NCBI GenBank assembly: GCA_036925085.1
Contig: JAUPFP010000001.1
Location: forward strand, 20,919,229 to 20,983,228
Origin: Brachycybe producta
Taxonomy: Eukaryota; Arthropoda; Diplopoda; Playtdesmida; Andrognathidae
Direction of reading: 5' to 3'
Length of the DNA: 64,000 bases
Below the pieces are notes generated by a model. The model was given only the letters and a program-made list of their open reading frames with translations. It did no database searches and was not told the DNA's origin. Below are positions 22,774-32,785 of the stretch, piece after piece (the first letter of the stretch is position 1; every line of letters begins with the position of its first letter). The translations under genes were made by a program, and so were the position numbers.

Positions 22774-23191
22774 GATTCAACCTGTGATTCAAAGTCATGT
22801 TGAAAAGCATAATCATAGGCGTTACAAACCAACTCTTTATTTCTCTCGCCAACATTTACTTAGGTCGATATTCGGTGCTTTTTGTAACAACATGTCCTGC
22901 GAATGGATTTCAAGGGGAAGTAAAGAAGAAAGAAAAACCTTTAGGCTTAATTTAACTTTCATGTTCTTTATTTAAAAAAAGACATTCTTTCCAAGTGGAC
23001 CACAGCAAAATAAGATGAAAAAAAGGCGGAAAAAAAAAACCCCCAGACACAATACAAAAATAAACAATGAAAAAAAAAATACCTTTGAGCTATAAGTAAA
23101 AAAAATACACCTTACGTTACAACAAAATGCTGTTTACTAAGTTTTTTATTTTGCAAAAAATACAATGTAAATACATTAGAATAAATGAATT

Positions 23192-23194
<3 letters not shown>

Positions 23195-23242
<48 letters not shown>

Positions 23243-23260
23243 TCACTCTCTCAATATTGG
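23195..23260. repeat. (TC)n microsatellite
   Basis: CT dinucleotides with a few CA interruptions toward the right. Confidence 0.95.
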
Positions 23261-23454
23261 TAAAATTGTCGATATATCGATATTTAGATAGTGGAATTAT
23301 CGTGCAATATTTTTTACAAAAAAAATATTGTAAAAAATCGGAAAAATCGGAAAAAAAAATTAAATATTAAAAATGTATGAATAGCCAATCGTTTTTTTAT
23401 TCAGTATGCAAATCGGTAGTAAGTAAGGTTACTAATGTACATGCATAATACGAT

Positions 23455-23779
23455 ACAGGCAAGTGTGTCCAGCTATAAAATTGTTAGCCCCGTCCTTTTA
23501 TGAACGTCAGATCAAATATAAACCAATTAGAAATTGATGATGCTCATAAAAGGGCGGGGCTAACATAATTTTACACAGAAATAGGAGAGAACTTCAATTG
23601 GCTCCGCCCTTGTTATGACGGCAACTTCTAATTGGTTGGTTATGTAGTCTGACGTCACATGCCGAACCACACAAGAAACCAATTAGAAGTTGCCGGTCGT
23701 CATAACAAGGGCGGAGCCAATTAAAGTTCTCCCCGAATTGTAACTGCCTGTAATTTTACTGCTGGGCACACTTGCCTGT
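23455..23779. mobile_element. MITE, ACAGGCAAGTG subfamily, interrupted
   Basis: Outer element ACAGGCAAGTGTG...CACACTTGCCTGT, flanked by TAATACGAT and TAATATGAT (8 of 9). Its right arm is split by the second MITE at 23,575. Confidence 0.85.
23575..23750. mobile_element. MITE nested inside another MITE
   Basis: ACAGAAATAGGAGAGAACTT to GTAACTGCCTG, with TAATTTTAC on both sides (23566-23574 and 23751-23759). Its left end lacks part of the GGCAGTTAG sequence. Confidence 0.85.
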
Positions 23780-23917
23780 TAATATGATTGGAATTTATTT
23801 AGTATTTTAAGTTTTCAAGTGTTGAATTGAGTTCTCTAAACACTGATGACAAAAAGAATAAATAGTATATAGGCCTACATGTATTAGACTTTTACTTAAT
23901 TTTTCTTTATATAAAAA

Positions 23918-24479
23918 CTAGTGGGGTGGTAACCCATCATAAATGACGGGAGCCAAATTCACAGGCAATTGTGCCCAGCATTAGAATTTCTTTTCCTCCG
24001 CCCTTTTATGACATCAGACCAAGTAACAAACCAATTAGAAATTGATGACGTTCATAAAAGGGCGGAGCAAAACAAATTCTAATGCTGGGCACAATTGCCT
24101 GTGATAAACTGTAGTTTAATTTTGCTACTATTATCCCCCTCCCCTTTTTATATTTGAAAGAGAAAATTAGGTTTTCATTTTCTCTGGTGTGCTCATGCGC
24201 GTCGTGTGTTCCTTTTTTTACTCCTTTTCATTTCAATTTCAGTCACCCCTCCCCTTTTTTCTCCCTCCACGTTTCTCTCTCCCCCTCTACACTTTATAAA
24301 CGTTTCCCCCCTTTCCAATTTAATATCATAGGGTTCTTGGATGAGAAGGGTGCAACATATAGTTGACCTTGAGAAAAAAAAAAGCTGTTCATTTCTTCAT
24401 TTATTTAAATTTATATAAATTCCGACGTGCTTCCAGGGTTTTGTACAGTGTTACTCCACACACATACACAGACCTGGGA
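23918..24479 (-). mobile_element. Complete Helitron-like non-autonomous element (H4)
   Basis: On the minus strand it begins TCCCAGGTCTGTG after a host A and ends with the hairpin CCCGTCAT..ATGATGGG, a short spacer and CTAG followed by T. This is the Helitron end structure and A|T insertion. 562 bp; no Rep/helicase ORF. An ACAGGCAATTGTGCCC MITE (23,961-24,102) is built in near the CTAG end. Confidence 0.7.
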
Positions 24480-25429
24480 TTTTATATATATAATTAAATA
24501 AAAATTGCTCTACATCTTTGAAATATACTTGCGTAAGGTTTACACTGATTATTAAATACTAGTTTAGTTTTTTTTTTCCGTTTTTTGATTGTTCTTGATT
24601 TTTCTCGATTTTTTCGATATTGTTTGTTTAAAGTTAGATGGATTATTTTCAACCTCAGATAAAATGCTTTATTTTAAAGGATGCGTTCCTATCAACATGA
24701 AAATACTCTTAAGCGATTGAGCTGCCCCTTCTTGTCCAGATTGACAATGACATGACATTAAGTTTATCTGGTCAATCAATACTCCCTTCTTATCTGCATA
24801 TAACCAATAAATAATGGGAATAATAGAGTAGTTGAGAGACTGTACAGCCACCACGCTCACAGACACATACATGCATAAAACATGGGTCCAGAAATACACA
24901 GATGCATCCAGACAGATACAGACGCATCCAGACAGACGCACAGGTGCATCCAGACAGATGTGCAGGTGACATGCCTGGATCTCGGTTAGAAAATCCAGGC
25001 AGTGTTCTTTTTTCTGTTTGCTGTTCTTGGGATCAGAAATTCCTATTTAAAGGAAAAGGGATGATTTTTTTTTTCTTGAAATAACTAATAATTTGACACG
25101 ACACACGGTTGAAAATATACTTTTTATATTGAAACTGACTACATGGTTGATGATACACACTTTGTACAAAAACCTACTAAAATCCAAAGCATGATGTGAT
25201 ACATGAATGCAAAGTCTGACACTTGGAAATATTTCTGAACTTCTCAGAAATATTTTTGAAGTTCAAAAAATGAAAACTTTAAAATGACAAGATTGACAAA
25301 CATGTCATCATACAACAAAACTGTGTCAGAGTCCTCTGAAACCGTTTTCAAGTGCCTAGAGCATGCCCTGTGTGGGTAGTGTTATTTTTTTGACCCTTTG
25401 GAGGGGCCACTGTCAACCAGGGCTCAATC
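24480..25429. other. Gene-free region with short tandem repeat
   Basis: At 24,895-24,962 a 14-18 bp repeat (GCATCCAGACAGAT) occurs about four times and shares its core with the array at 26,190. No gene. Confidence 0.6.
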
Positions 25430-25878
25430 ATAGGTGAAACTGACTATTGATTACAATTACAATTACTAGCAATTGCCAGCTCTGCTAGCAGCCAAATAGG
25501 CCTATGGCAGAGGGACATAAAAGTCCATATGCAGCATTAAGCATAGTCAAGCACATATACATGTATTGTACATGCACATATATAAAATCAAAATGAATAT
25601 ACAAATGTCAATCCCACAAAACAAAATTATCCCCATTCACCACTGCCTCAGGAAGAGAGATAATATAAGTCTGTCCTAGTATAAGTCGCCCTAATTTTCC
25701 TAGAGTGGTCAGCCCAGCCCATGTATAGTGCTTTATGAATATCACTGGGCTGCGGTTTAGGAAAATCACCACATTTAATTTTTCCGAACAATTTCAAACT
25801 TAACTCAGCCCTGTGATGTGCCAAACTATGTCATTGTAGCACTGACAGCATCTCAGTGACAATATCTGTAAATTTGTG
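25430..25878 (-). mobile_element. LINE 3' fragment (degraded)
   Basis: Parallel to the better preserved fragment at 30,415-30,905, with the block around CTTCCTCAGG and the shared 3' tail GGCAGAGGGACATAAAAGTCC. It carries a deletion in the RT tail. Ends abruptly at a truncated MITE. Confidence 0.65.
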
Positions 25879-25889
25879 CCTGCCACCTC

Positions 25890-26006
25890 GACGTTGAACA
25901 GGGCGGAGCATGTGACGTCAGACTACATAACCAACCAATTAGAAGTTGCGTTCGTCATAACAAGGGCGGAGCCAACTGAAGTTCTCCCCGATTTCTAACT
26001 GCCTGT
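25890..26006. mobile_element. MITE, ACAGGCA family, left arm missing
   Basis: Begins CGACGTTGAACAGGGCGG and ends CTAACTGCCTGT; includes TGACGTCA and GGGCGGAGCC. Confidence 0.75.
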
Positions 26007-26189
26007 GTAATTGATCGTGAGAAACTCTGAATTTTGTATTTAAAACTTCTAATTTCAGAAATTCCGTTTCTAAAATTAATCAAAATGTGTCAACAGGGCA
26101 GTTTGAGACACCATGGGGTGCCATCCTGCAAAAGGCTCTAGAATGTGTGGCCACATGCACACACGTGGTACACAGGTGTATCCAAACAG

Positions 26190-26275
26190 ATTTCTAGACA
26201 CATCCAGACAGATACATCTAGACACATCCAGACAGATACATCTAGACACATCCAGACAGATACATCTAGACGCAT
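26190..26275. repeat. 24-bp tandem repeat
   Basis: Three and a half near-perfect copies of CTAGACACATCCAGACAGAT+ACAT. Confidence 0.9.
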
Positions 26276-28310
26276 GACACCTCTAAACACATATAGATAC
26301 AGACCTACTGTATATCCACTGCAACACAAGAGACCACTAAGTGTTGCGAAACAAAGTGGCCCGTGTGAAGCAGGCCTTATACTTTCAAGAGACATAAACA
26401 CATAGCAACAGCTGCCACTCTCTCCACACCGTAATTTCGAGCATTTGCTGACACATGTCATGCTATATACATGTATATACTTTGGCAAAAGTTTCATTTG
26501 AAAAAGACCTGCCTGAAAACACTGAATTTTTTGCCGGATGTGCAAGTAATGTTTGACCATAGTGGTTCCCTCGGGCGCCTTCTACTTTTTTTTTGTTTGG
26601 TCTTCCAGACTGTATAGTTCATCAATTGTCGAATAACAAAAGCACCACCACAGTGTTACAGTATTCACTCAACTATTGATTCTTTTGGATGCAATTTGGT
26701 GTGGACGTAATTGCCAGCATTCTCTACACTTTATGAATTGTCACTGATGCGATCAAGACACGGCTCATTAATTGGTCATTTTTTTAAAATTTCTGCTATT
26801 TTTTTCTGCTTCTCCTTTAATGTTCATTTTCGTGTGGAACTTTTCCAAATTTCAGGAATCAGTTTTTTTTTCCTCTCATATAAATAGAGATCTTTCTCAG
26901 AAATTTATTTAAAAAAGGGTTTATTTAGCGCATTCATTTACTATTCTAGTTTATAACAAACATTTTTTCTTCTTAAGATGGTTTATGAACAGCTGATTTC
27001 GAATTTATGGCTTATTCTGCGTTTTATTATATATATTTTTTATATTGAAAGTGTTTTAGAAACTAGAAAGGGTGAAGCTCAATCATTTAAGGTTATTTTC
27101 ACGTTGATTATCTATCAAAAATAACCCTTCTGGATTCTAAAACACTTTTAAGAATCTTTTAATTTTGCTTCATAGAGACAGAATAATCAGAGGTTGAGTT
27201 GCGTTTACCCTTTAAACCCCCTTAAAGTTGCTATTGAAAAGCTTTTAGAACTTTTGTAACCCTGAGGATATTTTAGTTTTCCTGCAATACGTGAGTGTCA
27301 TGTTGTACCTTTTATTGTTACATTCAGGGGTCAATCTGCGTTTCATCAGCAACATAGATATTGAAAGATTTTTTTTATAAACTAGAACGGGTAGTGGAAT
27401 CATTTAATGCTATTTTCACGTTAAGGTTTTTCAAATTGAACTTTTTGACATTGTAGACAAATCATGAAAAAGTATCATTAGCTTACAAATTTTTTTCAAA
27501 CTTACATAAAAAGCTTATTTTTAAAGATATTATGAAAATATGTTGAAGCGATTGTAGAGGGGGGCCACCCTTCTAGTTTCTAAAACACTTTGAAGATTTT
27601 TTAATTGTGTTTCTTAAAGACTAGAATATAACCAGAGGTTGAGTAGCGGTTGTTACTCTTTAAACCCACCTTACAGTGTTACTTAAAAAAAAAAGCTTTT
27701 AGAACTTTTGTAACCCTGAGGATGTTTTTTTTCTGCGATACTTTGGTGTCATGTTGTAGCTTTTATTGTTACATTCAGGGGGTTCGAGATTTTTTTTTAC
27801 GCAAATTTTGTCTATAAAAAAAATAAGTAATGGAATTCTAAGTGGAGTAAATGTGAAATTGAGACAAACCTGAGTTTTCTTTTATTTCAGTACTGAGAAA
27901 AGGATGTCTTTGAACTTTTTTTTTAAGAAAAAAAAAAAGTTAAATTACACCAGAATTAGACCCCTACTTAAATATGTCTGCCAAATTTTTTTTTTCTCCT
28001 TTTGAACTTTTATCACTTTTTGTTTTCTTCATGTATTTTTTTTATTTAGTATTTCATAATCTGAGATTTACTTGCAAATGTTGTTTTATTGACTATAAAT
28101 TTCTACAGTATATTGGATGGTACTGCGTATATAATACAGTTTGGCACCGAATACTCGATTATACAGCAACCCATTGTGTGTATGTGTGCGTGTTGTATAT
28201 TGACTACAATTTCCTAGAAAAAGTTCCTATTTTTGGTGTGTTGCTGTGTTATCAGCAATATATAGACCTGTTTGGAATATTGCTGTTTTTGATGACACAC
28301 AAATGCGAAC
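26276..28310. other. Gene-free region with family Q copies
   Basis: Two divergent family Q copies at about 27,045-27,640, both followed by AGCTTTTATTGTTACATTCAGG. The 114-codon ORF at 27,974-28,318 is AT-rich with hydrophobic runs and no recognisable family; not called. Confidence 0.55.
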
Positions 28311-28504
28311 ACACTTAAACACACACACACGCACGCACGCATTGATCTAAACAGAATTTACAGTAAAGTTGATAAACGCATGCAATGTACATATGCAGTC
28401 TCACTTGGACATTTCTCACATACTGATTTAGTACGTGTGCAACACGTGTACACAAAGCGCATACGAAGTTCAAATGAAAGCGCACACACACATACATGAG
28501 GCAA

Positions 28505-28765
28505 GTGAAAAACACGAACACGCACACGAATACACGTGCACGAACACGCACACGAATACACGTGCACGAACACGCACACGAATACACGTGCACGAACACG
28601 CACACGAATACACGTGCACGAACACGCACACGAATACACGTGCACGAACACGCACACGAATACACGTGCACGAACACGCACGAGCACGACTGCACACGAG
28701 CACGTGCACGACTGCACACGAGCACGAGCACGACTGCACACGAGCACGAGCACGAACACACACTG
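28505..28765. repeat. 26-bp minisatellite grading into an 18-bp one
   Basis: About six perfect copies of CACGAACACGCACACGAATA+CACGTG, then copies of CACGAGCACGACTGCACA. Stop-free in several frames of both strands, which explains the overlapping 76-154 codon ORFs. Confidence 0.95.
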
Positions 28766-28940
28766 AAGAACACAGTCATACAGGCTGAGAGGCTAATACC
28801 TAATCTACACTTGAGTTAAACGCATTCAAGTTAAATGCATCAAGTTAACTTATACAGAGTCCAGTTGAGGACATGAACAAGATGAAATTAATTTTGTAAC
28901 ATAATATCTGAAGAAAATTAAATTATAAATCAGTATTTTG

Positions 28941-29246
28941 TTATACCTAGTACACACGTGATAATTTAAATGCATTTAAATAATAAACGTGTTCAACAGA
29001 GCCCTGTGAAGGAAAAACAAACAATATGTCGAATTCAATTTATTCACTTAATAATCTGAAAATATTGAGTTAATATTTAAATATAAAATATAAACTATTG
29101 ACAAAATATTGATTTTGTATTTCAATTTTAAAATATTAATAATAAAGTCAATTTTGATTTGGTTCATGTCCTTAACTGGATTCTGTATAATTCACCTGAA
29201 CACATTTAATTTGAATTCATTTAACTCGTGTATGTACAAGGTATAA
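28941..29246 (+). mobile_element. Family T element
   Basis: TTATACCTAGTACACACGTG to TGTACAAGGTATAA, with the ACGTGTTC(A/T)ACAGAGCC and AACTGGATTC landmarks. Confidence 0.8.
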
Positions 29247-29334
29247 CACTATAAACCCCCTTTATTTTGAAATACGAATTTAATATATTTAAATATTAAT
29301 TATTGAAATATATGGAGATGTTAACTGAATAAAC

Positions 29335-29421
29335 ATGAGTTTGACATATTGTTTGTTTGGCCTTAACAGTGCTCTGTAGAACATGTTTAATATTTAAATG
29401 CATTTAACTTTTAGGTGTATG
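29335..29421 (-). mobile_element. Family T fragment, inverted
   Basis: GACATATTGTTTGTTTGGCC to GGTGTATG, reverse complement of the family's first 90 bp, abutting the direct copy at 29,422. Confidence 0.7.
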
Positions 29422-29732
29422 TTATACCTAGTACACACACCTGCTAATTTAACTGCATTTAAATAATAAACGTGTTCTACGGAGCCATGTGAAGGACAAA
29501 CAAACAATATGTCGAATTCAATTTATTCAGTTAACATCTCCATATATTTCAATAATTAATATTTAAATATAAATATATAAACTATTGACAAAATATTGAT
29601 TTAGTATTTCAAATTAAAATATTAATAATAAATTAAATTTTTATTTGGTTCATGTCCTTAACTGGATTCCGTATAATTCACCTAAACACATTTAATTTGA
29701 ATTCATTTAACTCATGTGTGTACAAGCTATTA
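29422..29732 (+). mobile_element. Family T element
   Basis: TTATACCTAGTACACACACC to GTGTACAAGCTATTA. The two copies and the inverted fragment form a small cluster. Confidence 0.8.
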
Positions 29733-30277
29733 GGAAGTATAAGGGCCTTGGCAGACAGGAGGCGGGCGACTTTTAAAAAAATACTTTGCATCTTTAACAA
29801 AAAAAAAAGTCGTCGAAGGTGGCGAAGATGTCGTCGCGATGTATTTTCTGTTGAAAGACGCCAATCTTGGGCGACTTTTAAAACACTTTCCAAACCTTTT
29901 GACTTCCATTTTGTCGCTGTAAAAAAGGCCTTTTAAAAGTCGCCTATGTACAAAAGTTTTTAAGAAAAACATTCTAAAAAAGCAAAAAAAAACGTACGCA
30001 CACGCGTACATTTCATAAACGGAGAGATAAATGACAGCCACACGATAAAAAATACATACGCCACGCACATACAGTAGCCACTAAAAAAATATTACACACA
30101 TAACATTGGATATAATAATAAAGAAATGCCACCTATATGTTTTCTTGTTAATATTGGGTGTCATATGTTTTTTTTTTTCTTTTGTGGGTGAGTTATGAAG
30201 AATATTTCGTGTGAGTCCCCCCTTTCCTTCTCTTGATTTGGATTCTAGGCAGTTGGACCTGACTTGCCTATATACAT
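29733..30277. other. Gene-free region with inverted GGGCGACTTTTA blocks
   Basis: GGCGGGCGACTTTTAAAA and its relatives occur three times in both orientations at 29,760-29,945, implying a small hairpin element. The 94-112 codon ORFs over it are not protein-like. Confidence 0.45.
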
Positions 30278-31007
30278 TATATGTTACTGTCAATCTGCGG
30301 AAATCAGTCAATCTGCAGATTGGCTCGGCAATCTGCAAAACAACCACAAAAACTTGCTAGTGAATCGGCAAAATTCAATACAATTTTTAGGTGTTGAAAT
30401 TTTGCAGGTTACAATTACAATAACAATTGATACTCTGCTAGCAGCCAAATAGGCTTATGGCAGAGGGACATAAAAGTCCACATGCAGCATTAAGCATTGT
30501 CAAGCACATATATAAAAAACAAAATGAATATACAAATGTCAATCCCACAAAACAAAATGATCTCCATTCACCACTTCTTCCTCAGGAAGAGAGTTCCATT
30601 GTCTTATAACTCTAGGGGAGAAAAAAGACCAATAATATGAATCTGTTCTAGCAAAAATCTCCCTAATTTTCTTAAGAGTGGTCAGCTCTGCCCCATGTAT
30701 AGTGCTTTATGAATATCACGGGACTGTGGTTTAGGACAATCACAACGTGTAATTTTTCCAAAACAATTTCAAACTTAACTCAGCCCTGCGATGTGCCAAA
30801 CTATGCCATTGTAGCACTGACAGCATCTCAGTGACACAATCTGTAAATTTGTGCCTGGGCCACAAGTAAACCTAGCAGCTGCCTTATGCTGAACCATTTC
30901 AACTGAGTGAGTGAGCGTGACAGTTCACTATAGCAGGTTGATTGGTTTTTTTTTGTTCAGATTGCCTAGGCAATCTACAGATTGACTGATTTCCGCAGAT
31001 TGACAGT

Positions 31008-31014
<7 letters not shown>
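30278..31014. mobile_element. TIR element enclosing a LINE fragment
   Basis: About 45-bp inverted ends, TATATGTTACTGTCAATCTG at left mirrored by CAGATTGACAGTAACATATA at right, with CGGAAATCAGTCAATC inside both. 737 bp. The body is the LINE 3' fragment on the minus strand. The (TA)n tract to about 31,041 follows and obscures the target duplication. Confidence 0.7.
30415..30905 (-). pseudogene. LINE (non-LTR retrotransposon) RT C-terminal fragment
   Basis: Minus-strand translation gives pieces of the conserved tail that follows the reverse-transcriptase domain in CR1/L2-like LINEs. These are a VEMVQHKAAARF-like segment, an EMLSVLQWHSLAHRRAEL-like segment and SPRVIRQWNSLPEE, in that order but in different frames. 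Frameshifts separate them, so it is a dead 5'-truncated copy, followed by its 3' tail with GGCAGAGGGACATAAAAGTCC. Related tail pieces lie at 25.4 kb, 41.52-41.62 kb and 51.15-51.22 kb. Confidence 0.75.
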
Positions 31015-31045
<31 letters not shown>

Positions 31046-31625
31046 TGTAAATATGGCCGGACTGATAAGAGCTGTCTGTTTTTTTTTTATGAACACTTGC
31101 TTTTGTTTAACGCCATTTAACCGTCATAAAAGGTTTCCTTCTGACTGAAAAAGGAAAATGGTTGAAACCTAGATGATGAAAAGACAAAAAAAAAAAAAAA
31201 AGTAAAAATAGAAGACAATAAAGACCTTTTGAGTTAGACGGACATATTCTATAATTTACTGAGGGTCATTTAGAAAGCTAGAAAAGTCAGAAAATATATG
31301 AAGAAAAAAATATATAAAAGATAGCTGAGAGAATTTTCTTTTTCGTCAACAATTTTTGCTTCTCTTTTTTTTTTTTCTTGTAAACTTTGTATATTATTTT
31401 TGTCACGGTTTTGAACTCGGGAATTCAATCTAAATGGCACCTATAAATCAAAATGGTAAAAAAAATATTATTCAATTTGAGTAATGGCGGCCATTTTGTT
31501 GATTGTTATGGCAACTTTTTTTTTTCTTTTTATTACAATAGAAAATATGGAGTAATGTGTGTTTATATGCTTACACATTACTGTAGATGTAAAGGTTACA
31601 ATTGCAATTACAAACGATGCTCTGT
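31015..31625. other. Gene-free AT-rich stretch
   Basis: (TA)n to 31,041, a poly-A run near 31,190, otherwise nothing recognised. Confidence 0.6.
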
Positions 31626-31885
31626 AATACCCTAGTACACACACGTGATAATTTAAATGCATTTAAATAATAAACGTGTTCTACAGAGCCCTGTGAAGGC
31701 CAAACAAACAATATGTCGAATTCAATTTATTCAGTTAATATTCTGAAAATATTGAGTTAATACTTAAATATAATCAGATAAACTATTGACAATACAATAT
31801 TGATTTAGTATTTCAATTTTAAAATATTAATAATAAAGTCAATTTTTAATTTGGTTCATGTCCTTAACTGGATTCCGTATAATTC
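31626..31885 (+). mobile_element. Family T element, left part (split by retrotransposon)
   Basis: Starts TAATACCCTAGTACACACACG and breaks after GGATTCCGTATAATTC. The remainder resumes at 41,462 (ATTCATTCACCTAAACACAT) and ends at 41,522. Confidence 0.85.
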
Positions 31886-32785
31886 TGTAACATCCCCGTT
31901 TCCGTAGGGTTAGTAGAGAGATCTCTACTAGCCATCTAGAAGTGTCGAATGGATGTTGATGATTAAGTCTTTCGGTCTATTGGCTCCTGTGTTGCACACT
32001 TAACCACCAGGGACACAAGGGTCGGTACCTCAGGAGACCTGTGGTAGAGAATATTGTAGAGATGTCGTCTTACACTCGGCTGCTGGAGACTTCGTCGTCC
32101 GGTGGAAACATCGGCTACGTGGCGGCTATAATTCTAAGTCCCACTCCCATAAAATGACTGAGTCCACACATTGAATTCGTATGTTGAAAATGCTCTTTTA
32201 TTCAATAAACAGAGAGTCCTGTAGATTGAGAGATATCGCATCGGTCTTAAGCATAAAGACGGTCTGTCCGATCTGCCTGATCTATCCGATCTGTCCTCTC
32301 AATCTACAACCTCTTGTATTTATACTCAAAATACAATACAAACATCTGATTATGATAACAAAGGCTCCAGGTGTGTCCAAGTCTCTTGGACACACTCGGA
32401 CCTAGAAGTGAGCTATCACTTCACTAAAACGAAAACATCTATAAGATGTATAAATTATAACAATACAGAAGGATCTTCGTTGATCCTTCTTCAAACGATA
32501 ACAATACAATTTAATTACGAAAAGGACTTCTGTATCCTTTTCGTCACACTTGACCGGTGTTTCACTGGCCAAAAGTTCTATATCGTCAATTCTTCTAGGA
32601 ATTATCCTATAAGAATTGACGATACAATTCATTTGCCGTCTTTTCCTCATCCTGTAGGGTAGGGAGGTATCGTCTGGATAACCTCCCGCCCACCCCCAAG
32701 CATGAGGTGAAACCCATCGATCAAAATACTTAAAACTACAGGGTGTTTCAATACGACAACGAATTCTGACGATGAATTCGTTACA
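31886..32785 (-). repeat. 3' LTR
   Basis: 900 bp, TGTAAC...GTTACA. On the minus strand it starts directly after a GGGGGG tract. Positions 32,402-32,785 are also the last 127 codons plus stop of the pol-frame ORF. Contains the same TATA box (32,317-32,324) and AATAAA (32,197-32,202) as the 5' copy. Confidence 0.95.

Noticed and set aside
27974..28318. 114-codon ORF with hydrophobic runs
   Set aside because: Hydrophobicity follows from T-rich codons; no family recognised and no supporting gene structure.
28315..28819. Cluster of 76-154 codon ORFs on both strands
   Set aside because: Produced by the CACGAACACGCACACG minisatellite and CA-rich flank, which lack stop codons in most frames.
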